DNA of 64,000 bases, from contig JASPKZ010007546.1 of the NCBI GenBank assembly GCA_030220185.1, positions 477,001 to 541,000 of the forward strand, in the 5' to 3' direction. Positions 22,880-32,697 of this stretch are shown here, one piece after another. The first letter of the stretch is position 1. Every line of letters begins with the position of its first letter. The notes under the pieces were generated by a model. That model was not told where the DNA came from. It made no database searches and saw only the letters and a program-made list of their open reading frames with translations. The stretch is from Diploptera punctata (Eukaryota > Arthropoda > Insecta > Blattodea > Blaberidae). Made by a program: the position numbers and the translations under genes.

Positions 22880-23164
22880 TCTTAACTTTTGTATCCCTAT
22901 TTTTTTTATCTGCCTACCTGTTTGTTTCCTCCCTGTTTCTGTTCTGTCTATAGTTTGTGTTGATGAATGATATGTTAGGGCTAAAATGTCCTACCCATGG
23001 CTACTTTCGAAGTGAAAATAAGATTATAAGACACAAGTGGTATATTTATTATGTGTAACTTAGTTGTAGTCTGCAATAAAATACTTCTATGAGATTTGTT
23101 TTCAACCATTTCGCTGTGTTGATAATTGGACATATTATAAACCGTTGTTATCTACATTTCTATA

Positions 23165-23165
<1 letters not shown>
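22880..23165. other. Unassigned interval
   Basis: Contains GTTAGGGCTAAAATG at 22974, which loosely mirrors CCTAGCCCTAAC at 24350-24361, a weak hint of another pair of element ends. Nothing else was recognised. Confidence 0.3.

Positions 23166-23167
<2 letters not shown>

Positions 23168-23208
<41 letters not shown>
23168..23208. repeat. (TA)n microsatellite
   Basis: About 20 TA dinucleotides abutting the SINE head. Confidence 0.9.
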
Positions 23209-23209
<1 letters not shown>

Positions 23210-23212
<3 letters not shown>

Positions 23213-23535
23213 CACCGCTGTGGTCTCGAGGTAGCGTGCTGCCTTGTCACGCAGCGGGCCCGGGTTCGATCCCCGGTCGGGGCAGTTTTTCTGGGTGAGG
23301 TTTTTATCGGGGTTTTTCCTCACCTGTAAGACAAATGTCAGGAAAACTTTAAGACCCAAACGGTCCCCGAAATCATATGGCCATCATGATCCTCATCATC
23401 ATCCTTATCATTATCATCATCATCATCCTTCACCGATGTGGAAAGCAACGGGAAGCTACCACACCTACAATTCCCTAGTAAAGCTGCAAGCATAGCAGTT
23501 AAGGACCTGCCTTCGGGCAGAATTACTATGGATGG
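23210..23535 (+). mobile_element. tRNA-derived SINE (family 2), best copy
   Basis: The head GTCCACCGCTGTGGTCTCGA, then GGTAGCGTGCTGCC, provides a box-A-like segment. GGTTCGATCCC at about 23263 is a perfect box B, and GGTCGGGGCAG closes the tRNA-like domain. The body includes TCACCTGTAAGACAAATGTC and a CAT/ATC-rich stretch. The tail subtype has CTGCCTTCGGGCAGAATTAC, shared with 46912-47259. Low divergence from that copy suggests relatively recent activity. Confidence 0.85.
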
Positions 23536-23539
23536 ATAT

Positions 23540-24140
23540 ATATTTATTTATCTATCTATCAGTTCTACCGATTAATCAAACAATCCCTTCATTTATCTGT
23601 CGGAGGATTAATTCATCCACATGTATGTATGTCTGGCTGGCTGCCTACTTATCTCGAACGTCTACCAATCTATCTACGTATAAATTGGACTATGTTTTGC
23701 ATCAACCGGCTAGGCGCCATTTAAAAAATAGATTGTGATGTCATCTGTTGCACTGGCTCATGAAGTAAGTGTACGAACATTTTTAGTGCCAAATCTTCAA
23801 ATATTTAATATATAAAAATGTAAACGTTATCAGTCCTATCAGAGATTGTGTGTTTTGCAACAAACGGCTGTGAAACTAGATCTCAATAAACGCTAATTTA
23901 AATGTTGTATCATACAGCTACGCGCCAAATTTTTCTGTTCTTAGATTGTTGATGTGTAACTCTCAAGCAAGGAATATAACTTGCACTATCATGTATTGTT
24001 ATTTGGCGCTACAATAAATAGTGAAGATTGAATTAAACTTTAAAAGTGTTTTTTCTAAACTTACATAATGGTGCATACCCGGTTGATGCATAACGCGCGC
24101 CGTCCAATTAATCCATCGATCCACTCATCTATCTGTCTAT
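23540..24140. other. Unassigned interval
   Basis: TATC- and CTAT-rich, with low-complexity pieces. No gene or known element seen. Confidence 0.4.
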
Positions 24141-24143
24141 CTG

Positions 24144-24145
<2 letters not shown>

Positions 24146-24219
<74 letters not shown>
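24146..24219. repeat. Compound (TG)n(AG)n microsatellite
   Basis: About 16 TG units run directly into about 20 GA units. Confidence 0.95.
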
Positions 24220-24222
<3 letters not shown>

Positions 24223-24387
24223 GGGTTACCTATCATTCTGTTATGTCTGTTTAGTTGCCTCCCTATCCTGTTTACCTATCTTTTTATCTATTTATCTATT
24301 TACCTATCTGCATGTCTCATCCATTTACTTGCCTGTCTCTCGTGAAAATCCTAGCCCTAACAAATTAAAGTTTGTTATAAACGTGGC

Positions 24388-24737
24388 ATGAACAGACAGG
24401 TGAATGGAGAAGACTACATAACAATGAACTACATGGTCTTTATAGGAAGCCAGATATAATAAGAACAGTTAAGTCTCGTAGACTGCGATGGGCAGGACAT
24501 GTTGCGCGTATGGGGAATGAAAGACGTGCATGGAAGCTTCTTGTAGGAAAGCCAGAGGGAAAACGGCCAGTTGGTAGACCAAGAATGAGGTGGGAGAACA
24601 ACATTAACTATGATTTGAGGGAAGTAGATTATACAGGGAATGATTGGCAAGCATTAGCTCGGGATAGGGATGTATGGAGAGCTTATGTCCGCGCGGCCAT
24701 GAACCTACGGGTTCGATAGTGCCAGTGAGTAAGTAAG
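24388..24737 (+). mobile_element. LINE A 5'-truncated copy with a 12-bp TSD
   Basis: The insertion is bounded by the direct repeat TATAAACGTGGC at 24376-24387 and 24738-24749. It carries the LINE A C-terminal codons (RLRWAGHVARMGNERRAWKL, then GKRPVGRPRMRWENN and YDLREVDYTGNDW) and ends at the conserved 3' terminus ACGGGTTCGATAGTGCCAGT followed by a GAGTAAGTAAG-type tail. The open frame 24510-24719 shows only light damage. It is one of the youngest-looking LINE A copies here. Confidence 0.92.
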
Positions 24738-24829
24738 TATAAACGTGGCTGGTTTCATTTGGTATTTTGAGAAGATGTATATTGTATGGGGAGCGTGCAT
24801 TAATACAAGCAGTCTGTGTTGGTGTTTTC

Positions 24830-24965
24830 TTTCAAGTGTGAGACGGCGCATGGTCACATTTGCGCACGACGTGAAGGGTAAAAGCAGCGAACGACGCCTC
24901 ACGATCTGCTGTTCCCTCGGAGACGCCGTCGTAACCAGGACGTCGCGACGCTCTAGGGTAAGTAA
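24830..24965 (+). other. CpG-dense block ending in a splice-donor-like site; possible host exon
   Basis: About 16 CpG dinucleotides occur between 24845 and 24955 in an otherwise AT-rich, CpG-poor region, ending in GCTCTAGGGTAAGTAAGTGA, a strong 5' splice-site match. An open reading frame spans 24745-24969. This could be a first exon with an unmethylated promoter, or a fragment of an unrecognised element. No protein family was recognised. Confidence 0.3.
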
Positions 24966-24969
24966 GTGA

Positions 24970-25450
24970 CGAAATTATTGTTGTTCTATTAGCACTTCGT
25001 TTGTATCTAGTTAATACCTCTATTTAAACTGATATTAATGCTTGCACATATATACAAATCTTGATGGGACATTTCTGGATTTATCTAGTGTTAAGTACCT
25101 ATCTATTATATACGTCGCTGTTTAAAGTAAACTCGTTGCATGCAGCATTAATTTCCTGACTAATATATGTTTTGCAGAATTTCAATATGCATGTCAACTG
25201 GGAAATTCCAGTCATAATTAGCGAAAACCGAATTATGTAGAATGCAATGAAACAATAATATAAATGGAAAATTTATTTTAAATTAAATATGATATTCCAC
25301 AGATATTTTATTACTATCTTAATATTTGCTTTATCATTGTTTGTGATGTGAAATATTTCGAGATTTTAAATTAAAACTTATTATTCAGTTAGAAATCCTT
25401 ATTCAATATAAATTTATAGATGGTTTAACATACATACGGCACAATGCGTC
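24970..25450. other. Unassigned AT-rich interval
   Basis: Nothing recognised. It would be intronic if the preceding exon candidate is real. Confidence 0.4.
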
Positions 25451-25455
25451 CAGAA

Positions 25456-25585
<130 letters not shown>

Positions 25586-25744
25586 TTTTTCATTAGGGTC
25601 CGTATTTTGATTGTGTTTACCATGTGTTTTATGCAGAATTTCACGTATTTAAAGTTAATGATATCAATTGGTGATAATGATAAAATGAATTCTGTAAATG
25701 AAATTCCAAAGCAACATTATCCTTGACAACGAACACTGCAAAAA

Positions 25745-25830
25745 AAATCGTACATAAATTGTTCGGCACCAAGATTTGAACTCAGGACTCCCAAATAACT
25801 GTCTTAAAGCCAATTAGGTAGGAAATACGA
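25745..25830 (-). repeat. Weak tRNA-like relic (SINE head?)
   Basis: On the minus strand GAGTTCAAATCTTGG resembles a box B, with a poor box A about 40 bases upstream. Short and degenerate; it could be a SINE remnant. Confidence 0.3.
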
Positions 25831-26028
25831 TTATTTTTTTCATCTTCTTTTTCTTCGTCTTCACTTCACGGGTTAGGAAAATTGCGTGTTCCGACCCACA
25901 GTTGTCCTGTCCATCTTTTTACTGGTCTTCCTACATTTCTTGAACCTCTTGGCTTGTAGTTAAATGCTGCTTTTGGTAACCTTGTTACATTAATTATTTC
26001 TACATGTATAAACCATTTATCTCTATAT

Positions 26029-26585
26029 TTACTTACTCACTGGCACTATCGAACCCGTAGGTTCATGGCCGCGCGGACATAAGCTCTCCATACATCCCTA
26101 TCCTGAGCTAATGCTTTCCAATCATTCCCTGTATAATCTACTTCCCTCAAATCATAGTTAATGTTATTCTCCCACCTCATTCGTGGTCTACCAACTGGGC
26201 GTTTTCCCTCTGGCTTTCTTACAAGAAGCTTCCATGCAAGTCTTTCATTCCCCATACGTGCAACATGTCCTACCCATCGCAGTCTACAAGACTTAACTGT
26301 TCTTATTATATCTGGCGTCCTATAAAGACCATGTAGTTCACTGTTATTTAGTCTTCTCCATTCACCTGTCTCTTCATCTCTCTTTGGTCCAAAAAATTTC
26401 CTAAGTACTTTATTCTCAAATACTTGTAATCTCCTTTCCTCCCTTAAAGTAAGAGACCATGTTTCGCATCCATATAATATAACTGGTAGAATAATAGTTT
26501 TATATATTTTCAGTTTAACGTTTTTTGAAAGGAGTTGGGACATCAAGAGTCTCTGCAATGCATAATAGCACGCATTGATTTTATC
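26029..26585 (-). pseudogene. LINE A copy with an open C-terminal frame
   Basis: The 181-codon open frame (26046-26591) contains NACYYALQRLLMSQLLSK, ILYGCETWSLTLREERRL, FGPKRDEETGEWRRLNNS, LRWVGHVARMGNERLAWKL and GKRPVGRPRMRWEN. This is the thumb and C-terminal part of a non-LTR reverse transcriptase without the polymerase active site. Its 3' end carries the common CACTGGCACTATCGAACCCG terminus and an AAGT-type tail. It is 5'-truncated and not functional alone, but lack of decay suggests a young copy. The clade is RTE-like or a relative. Confidence 0.88.
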
Positions 26586-26591
26586 ATTCAA

Positions 26592-27215
26592 TGGATATAT
26601 TTTAACTCTGTTCTTATACGATTATTTTTAATGGACATATGTATTTTCAGTTATAGTAACATTTATGAGTATTAACAAACATTAAAATTCGTGTGTTTAT
26701 GAATTCACAGAAATGTTATGTGTATGCATGTCAACTCGAACACGAAGATCTTTCATCATTTAATTGTTTTTTTCTAACTTCTCTTGCAATTGTACTATTG
26801 TTAGCATTTGCATGAATTCGTTATACTACATGAAGGGGTTTTGCACGCTCACGCCATGTATGGTTCTTACCAACTTATCAATATTTTCACACATCTGCAG
26901 GTTATATATAGTAGATAAAATGTTTGATGAACCCATTTCCAGAAATGCCCCTCTTCGATGCTGTATTGATGCCTAGAATAAATATTTAAAATATTCAACT
27001 TGGCTGTAGATTATCCATATTGGAAAATAATATGAAGTCTCCAATCATTTGTTTTAAAACATTTTTTTTATCGGAGGTAATATCGTAAGTGAAGCAGATA
27101 TCCGATTATCCTGCAGGAAGTACTGATGGATTTCATGGTACAGTCCAGTCCTGATAACTGTAGCCGTCTTGGTGCGTGGGAGGAGGGAACTAGTAGTCAT
27201 GCAAAAAACATTTTC
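26592..27215. other. Unassigned interval
   Basis: No gene or shared repeat recognised. Confidence 0.4.
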
Positions 27216-27217
<2 letters not shown>

Positions 27218-27281
<64 letters not shown>

Positions 27282-27285
27282 TAAA
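27218..27285. repeat. (TAA)n microsatellite
   Basis: About 22 TAA units. Confidence 0.95.
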
Positions 27286-27860
27286 TTGTTATAAAAACAA
27301 CGCTATTCTATAATGAACACTCTAAACTTATTAGACAACAAAAATATTCACTAACACAGAACTAGTAAATAAGAAAATTCAACGTGTAGTAACTATTATG
27401 TTTATTAGACTATTGAGGCAGTACCTGCAACTCGCCCTCCCCTCTTACCGCACCATACACCCTAGATCCCACAAAAGCGTCTATAGAAGTCGGAACTGCA
27501 CAGTAGATATTGCCACGGAACATTATTACGCAATGTGGTTGCACCAGAAAAAAAAACGTTATTAGCCATCCGACAAAATATAATCTGAAGGTTGGAGGAA
27601 GACGAAATAATTGATTGGTAATTAATCTAGGAGAAGCGGAAGATTGATTTAATCCTATCATGAGTGTATCACTGAAACAATGCATTGACTTATATGGGTT
27701 ATTCATCGAAACACTGTCTGTTGGCTGTCCTCTACAATCCCCACAAGTGTGTAATATAAATTCTGATCCATCCTGTGTATCCCGTCGAAACTAATAATAC
27801 CATTCCAGTTGAGATACCAACACATACAACAATTAAACTAGTACCGTACTTACAAATTAC
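27286..27860. other. Unassigned interval with one unplaced open frame
   Basis: A 98-codon minus-strand frame (27410-27706) has no family I recognise and no repeat partner in the window. It is hydrophobic in its middle. I do not call it a gene. Confidence 0.35.
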
Positions 27861-27861
27861 T

Positions 27862-28310
27862 AATACCCGGCATGCGTTGATACGCCTAAATTAGTGAAAT
27901 ATTACGGATTAATTAAATTATAATTATGGTATATAATGCGACTAACCAAACCTGGCGGTTGTTAGAGTAAAATTTTAATCTCGAATTTCAGGTAAAATGT
28001 TATTTATAAGGGTCGGATTTTGCTGATTTTTTGATAATACATACCTCGGTTTATTTATATAGGATATACTGAGTTTCGATGTGAAACATCGAAAATTCCG
28101 ACCGCTAGAGTGATTTTTAAATTTTAGTTTCAGATGAACCCCTACACCTATAGATTTTAGAACTTAATATATAGCATAAAACCCTCTCCATGAAAAATAC
28201 ATAGTATATGTACCAACTTTCATGGTGATCAGTTACATGGTATCGAAGTCTATTAATCATAGATATATCAATAATATCAACAACCATTTATATATATTAC
28301 GAATTAAATA
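27862..28310 (-). mobile_element. Possible Helitron relic
   Basis: The minus strand ends GCATGCCGGGTATTAG next to an AT-rich flank, like the CGCCGGGTATTAGCTAG terminus of the Helitron at 8330. The other side has ATATATAAATGGTTGTTGAT near 28300, like the 5' end of that element. The terminal CTAG itself is lost, so the call is tentative. Confidence 0.4.
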
Positions 28311-28311
<1 letters not shown>

Positions 28312-28347
<36 letters not shown>

Positions 28348-28348
28348 T
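28312..28348. repeat. (TTA)n microsatellite
   Basis: About 12 TTA/TAT units. Confidence 0.9.
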
Positions 28349-28417
28349 TTGTATAATACCGGTATACGTTATTGTGTTATGTACTATTTCAACAAGTAAC
28401 TAATTAACAAACTAACT

Positions 28418-28870
28418 AACTGAAGATACTATCGAACCCGTAGGTTAATGGAAGCGCATACATAAGCTCTCCATACATCCTCTTATCCCCTTATAAACAG
28501 CGAATCAGAATTCTCATTACATATTTTTGTAGGTTATAGAGAGTGTCCAACAAGCCCCTGTATAATTTACTTCCCTCAAATCATGGTTAATATTAATCTC
28601 TCATCTAACTCTTGGCCTACCTACTGGGATTTTTCCTTCTGGTTTTCCTACAAGGTGTTTCCATGTCTCTCTTTCATTCCCCATTCGTGTCACATGTCCT
28701 TCCCATCACATGTTATGTGATTTAACTGTTCTTATTAGATCTGGCTTCTATTACAGATCACGTAACTATTACTAGTCTTATCCGTATACTTCTCTGTTTG
28801 TTCCAAACATTTCCGTAAGAACTTTATTCTCAAAATCTCCTAATCCTTTATCCTCCCTTAAATTAAGAGT
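28418..28870 (-). pseudogene. LINE A, old copy with an internal insertion
   Basis: Follows the LINE A 3' end from ACTATCGAACCCGTAGGTTA, but about 60 bp of unrelated sequence (around 28490-28550) interrupts the colinear match before CCCTGTATAATTTACTTCCC. It is more diverged than other copies. Confidence 0.75.
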
Positions 28871-28985
28871 TTAACAAAAAATAAGTTTGATCAAATATTT
28901 ATTTTACCAATGAATTACAACAACCCCGAGGTTTCCATAATGGCTGAGCTATGTTATCAGAACATTTGTTTAGTATTTAAAGATG

Positions 28986-29188
28986 AGCATGGAAACTCCT
29001 TCCAGGAAAACCAGAGGGAAAGCGCCAAGTAGGAAGCCAAGAGTTTGTTGGGATAACAGTAACAATGATTTGAGGAAAGTAAATTATAAAGGGATGATTG
29101 GAAAACAGCTCAGGAGAGGGATGTATGGAGAGGTTATATCCGCGCGGCCATAAACCTCTGTGTTCTATAGTGGCACTGAGTTAGAGTT
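28986..29188 (+). pseudogene. LINE A, short old 3' fragment
   Basis: Plus-strand remnant beginning GCATGGAAACTCCTTCCAGG and ending TTCTATAGTGGCACTGAGTT. It faces away from the minus-strand copy at 28418-28870. Confidence 0.75.
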
Positions 29189-29204
29189 ATTATTATTATT
29201 ATTA

Positions 29205-29280
29205 AAAATTAATATCTGAACCAGGAATCGAATCGTGGACCTCTAGGTTTAAATGTATACAACGATTCCTATGTCCAATA
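29205..29280 (-). repeat. Weak tRNA-like relic
   Basis: On the minus strand GATTCGATTCCTGGTTC resembles a box B with a partial tRNA 3' half. It lies between two LINE fragments and may be a truncated SINE head. Confidence 0.3.
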
Positions 29281-29530
29281 TTAAGTTTTTATTATCTTCC
29301 TCCGTTCATCTCTATCCTTCCAGTCACCATCCTGCGGTCCCGTGTACTTCATAAAATTCATAATTCCCTCTATCCATGTCTTCATAGGTCTCCCTCTTCT
29401 TTTTCTCCGATTTGAAATCCACTCCAAACTCCCAACTGGCAATATATCTTCACTCATCCTCTTCACGTGTTTGAACCATTGTAATTGTTTATTTCCCACA
29501 AATTGTATAATTGATTCATTAAAGTTCATT
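29281..29530 (-). pseudogene. LINE family C C-terminal fragment
   Basis: The 82-codon frame reads LQWFKHVKRMSEDILPVGSL, a basic NRRKRRGRPMKTWIEGI tract, then a D-W-K-D-R-D end, parallel to the copy at 9007-9479. 5'-truncated and without any RT active site. Confidence 0.75.
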
Positions 29531-29559
29531 TAATAGCATGGAAATATTTTAGAAGGAAG

Positions 29560-30232
29560 ATAGAATCGAATCTGTACCGAAAGAGAACAGCCAGAAAAGT
29601 TTGAATGAACGTGAAAAAGTGGGCTGATTCGTAAAGTGCAGAAAAATACATGAATAAGCGCAACAAGACTGTCTCCTTCAGTTAGAAAGAGAAAGGCGTG
29701 TTCATTCAGAAAATAGTCGGCTGGTGCTGAAGAAAAGAAGGTACAATGTTAGAATAGCTAGAAAAAATTTGTTAGTAAAGTGAATAAATACAAGAAACTC
29801 GAATTTGCAAAAGTCTACGTTCACAAACTTCGAAATTGATGGAAAGACATGATGTTCGCAGATGAATCTGTATTCAACCTATTCTCATTGGATGATAAAG
29901 TTATTATTTAATGCAAGGAAAATTTGAGAACTTGAAATTCAGAATATTCACCCAATAGTCTAACATGGGGGAAGATTTGGAGGTGTAAATTTGCATCAGA
30001 CGCCAGAGCATAGATGTTTATGGATGAAAAATTGACCAAGGAAAATATTTTCTGACAACTTCATGTAAGCACTGAGAAATTTAAATCAGGAGAACCATCA
30101 AGTTCTATCAACATATTGATTCCAAATACAAGGCACACATTGTAAGGAACGGCTGTTTTACAATCGTCCCACCTCAAAACCTAGACTTAAATTAAATCTA
30201 TGGAAAGAACTGAAAAGTAAAGCAAATAAGCA
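29560..30232 (+). pseudogene. Tc1-like transposase relic (catalytic part)
   Basis: In shifting plus-strand frames the sequence gives FADESVFNLFSLDDKV (first catalytic Asp with the D-E-S-x-F-N motif), a T-W-G-K-I-W-R segment, then DSKYKAHIVRNGCFTIVPPQ followed by NLDLN and LWKELKSK, the usual second-Asp region and PDLNPIE-like block of Tc1 transposases. Many frameshifts and stops show it is long dead. The C-terminal end abuts the palindrome that starts at about 30236. Confidence 0.7.
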
Positions 30233-30235
30233 GAA

Positions 30236-30759
30236 TTTAAATCTAATACAATATGGAATAAATCATATATTAAAAAAACTAAAACAACACGCTTTATTAG
30301 AAAACCGAACTAAAAAATGAAAAATGATTTTAATTTCCAACACGCTTTTGATAAAATTAAAGTAGTCAATAAAAAAATCATCTCCAGCACATCTAGAATA
30401 AAACTAGAGTTATCTACAAAACAAATAATTTTACCATCAAAAGCGTGGGGTGCTCAATATCAATTAATATATTTGATAAACAGATATTGGTAAAAGTAAA
30501 ATCTCTAAGAAGAAAACGTAAAAACCAGAAAAAGACACCCCACACTTTTGATGGTAAAATTATTTTTTGTTTGTTTGCAGATATTCTAGTTTTATTCTAG
30601 ATGTGTTGGAGATGATTTTTTTTGTTGCCCACTTTAATTTTGTCCCAAGCGTGTTGGAAATTAAAATTATTTTTCATTTTTTTAGTTCGGTTTTCTAATA
30701 AAGCGTGTTGTTTTAGTTTTTTTAATATATGATTTATTCCATATTGTATTAGATTTAAA
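30236..30759. repeat. Fold-back palindrome, arms about 215-220 bp
   Basis: Left arm 30236-30452 (AAAACAACACGCTTTATTAG, then TTTTACCATCAAAAGCGTGG) is inverted as 30535-30759 around a loop of about 80 bp. Relative to the other two copies, an extra stretch of about 35 bp (outermost TTTAAATCTAATACAATATG) is also mirrored, so the palindrome here extends into formerly unique flank. Confidence 0.85.
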
Positions 30760-30857
30760 AACTATTATTTATTTTACAGAATAAGATAAAAATGTAAATA
30801 TCTTTAAATTCGATACTATTGTACTATGAGCTAAAAGTAATACTCTTCTAAAAAAAA

Positions 30858-30948
30858 TCCTCTGGGCCGAATTTGGTCCAGCGACCTATGGATTACTGAA
30901 ATTATATAACAGTACAGTCCACCACTCTACCAACTGAGCTACCAGAGG
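30858..30948 (-). tRNA. tRNA-Tyr(GTA)-like pseudogene with intron
   Basis: On the minus strand the acceptor strand CCTCTGG (30948-30942) pairs with CCAGAGG (30865-30859), followed by discriminator A. Box A is TAGCTCAGTTGG, the anticodon region is GGACTGTA, and an intron-like TGTTATATAATTTCAG precedes AATCCATAGGTCGCTGG. This layout, including an intron just 3' of the anticodon, is that of eukaryotic tRNA-Tyr. The T loop reads ACCAAAT instead of TTCRANY, so the copy is probably inactive. It may be a SINE head or a tRNA gene captured by the element. Confidence 0.7.
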
Positions 30949-31346
30949 ATATACTATTAATTTCTTACAACGATGGACTAAAAAGTCGATAAGTCCGCAA
31001 CCTATTATACCGGTCTTTATTTTTTTGATGTCCTGATGATCCTGGCCAGGATCTTAGAAACAATGTATCAAATTATTGTATTGTCATTGGTCCTTTACGA
31101 GTATACAAAGTTTTAAAGTCGATCCAATGTTTTTAAGTGGGTGAAAATCGTGTTGAAAGATTCCGTTACATAGACATACATAGACAAATACAGGTTAAGC
31201 TAATACAAAGCGTGTAAAAAGAGTTACTTATTACATGGGGCGAAATTTCTCCACAGTTTACTAAGAAATGTGTTTAAATTATGCCTAATCGTTTGAAAAT
31301 AATAAATGAATTGAATGTAAACAGTATTCAACAAAATGTTAATTAA

Positions 31347-31567
31347 GGGGTTACGTGGATTACAAACCTAAGTGACTTTAAGTCGTTATTTCTTAAATCA
31401 CATTTTTCTATCTATTTAACACTCGGGAACAGCTGACTGCGGCGGACGCAATAACCTCTCAACTGAGGGCCGCATTCAGTTATTCCCGAGCGTTTTATAT
31501 ATAAGGGGAAATGTGATCTGTAAATTAACGACTTGAAGTCACTTAAGTTGTTAGTCCACGTAACCAC
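31347..31567. mobile_element. Palindromic MITE
   Basis: The outer ends GGTTACGTGGATTAC (left) and, on the minus strand, GGTTACGTGGACTAAC (right) are inverted. The complementarity continues through AAGTGACTTTAAGTCGTTA and inward to CTCGGGAA, so nearly the whole 220 bp can fold back. No coding capacity. No confident TSD. Confidence 0.7.
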
Positions 31568-31644
31568 CCAATTGTTATATTTTCGAAGTAAATATAAATT
31601 TTTGTTCAAAATGATTTAATTTGTCAGAATGTTAAAGTTGTTTT

Positions 31645-32235
31645 GTTACGGTGTTACGCTATGGATGTGAAACACGGACTCATACTTTTAAGAGATGGGA
31701 AAATATTACGAGTATTTGTGAATAAAGTTATTAGGAAAATGTTTGGACCGAAAGAGAGATGAACAGACAGGCGAATGGAGAAGACTACATAACAGTAAGC
31801 TTACATAATATTAATACGGAACCAGATATAATATAAACAATTAAGTCTCATAGACTGCAATGGGCACGACATGTGGTAGGAATGGGGAATGGAAGAGGGG
31901 CATGGAAGCTTCTTGTAAGAAAATCAGAGGAAAATGGCCAGTTAGTAGACTCAGAATGAGTGGGAAAATAACATTAACCATTCATCTCGAATATCACCAA
32001 ATAGAATTCCTAATGCAGTTCCTCGGTATCGATCACCAGGAAGACGACCTGGACGTCACAAAAACAACTTTTAGACCCTGTCTAGTTGAGACTAAAACAG
32101 GTCAACATTCGCCTACATTCATGAATAGTGTATGATGAATATTTGAGAGAAGTAGATTATACAGGGGATGAGTGTAAAACATTAGTTCAGGATATGGATG
32201 TGTAGTGAGTTTATCTCCGCGGGACTATGAACGTA
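31645..32235 (+). pseudogene. LINE A copy, split by two insertions (5' part)
   Basis: Begins in the CETWTLT block (GGATGTGAAACACGGACTCA) and follows LINE A to TATGAACGTA at 32226-32235. A foreign stretch of about 150 bp (about 31983-32131) separates ACATTAACCAT from GAGAGAAGTAGATTATACAG. A Penelope-like fragment then interrupts it; the last bases of the LINE, ending in (GTTA)n, lie at 32836-32868. Confidence 0.8.
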
Positions 32236-32319
32236 GGATGTTAATTATGTAATTTTTACTTGGTCAGTCGTCCTCATCTAAATTATTAAACTTCTAACAA
32301 AACAGAAACAACAAATAAG

Positions 32320-32615
32320 TACGAAAATAAAGGCGTCTATGAACTAAAATGCAATAGTTGTGAAAAATTCTACATAGGCAAAGAATAAGAAACTTTAACA
32401 CATGATATTCGGAACATTTAAAAATTTGTGTTAATAATAAAGAAAAATCAAGTTTTGCTAAACATATAGTAGAAACAGGTAATCGATTTAAAAAAATCGA
32501 TAACTCTATGTCAATACTACACAGAGAGTATAATAACATGATCAACATCCTTGAAGACGTAGCGATTCTAAAGAAGCAAGGAATAAAGACCTACCCAACG
32601 AGAATATAACAGCAG
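32320..32615 (+). pseudogene. GIY-YIG endonuclease remnant (Penelope type)
   Basis: Translation gives NKGVYELKCNSCEKFYIG, the GIY-YIG core (here GVY...YIG, with the paired cysteines found in Penelope proteins), then a K-x-SSFAKHIVETGN segment in another frame and an NNMINILEDVAILKK-type end. Stops interrupt it, and the arginine-rich stretch after YIG is damaged. Confidence 0.7.
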
Positions 32616-32665
32616 ACATAAATCCGTTATACAACCTATATAACACCATCAGTTCCAATTAAAAC

Positions 32666-32697
32666 GCAGAAGATGAAACATTGTTTTCGAAATGCCT
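32666..32697 (+). ncRNA. Hammerhead-ribozyme-like remnant
   Basis: GATGA, a short stem AAAC-ATT-GTTT, then CGAAA matches the core layout of hammerhead ribozymes (CUGANGA, stem II, GAAA), which Penelope-like elements are known to carry. The first bases of the core are mutated, so activity is doubtful. Confidence 0.35.

Larger units (their letters stand above)
30236..31217. mobile_element. Palindrome/tRNA composite element, copy 1
   Basis: Three parts recur in the same order here, at 40478-41711 and at 53939-55060: a long fold-back palindrome, a tRNA-Tyr-like sequence, and a right segment ending AAGCTAATACAAAGCGTGTA. That right end is an inverted match of the palindrome's ACACGCTTTATTAG, so the whole unit has inverted termini. 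In copy 1 the right segment (31000-31217) is present once. No protein is encoded; the superfamily is not assigned. Confidence 0.7.

Noticed and set aside
24068..24391. 107-codon frame rich in C-V and R-E repeats
   Set aside because: It is the translation of a (TG)n(AG)n microsatellite.
30858..30948. Functional tRNA-Tyr gene
   Set aside because: The T loop reads ACCAAAT instead of the conserved TTCRANY, and the sequence is part of a dispersed element. I list it as a tRNA-like pseudogene.
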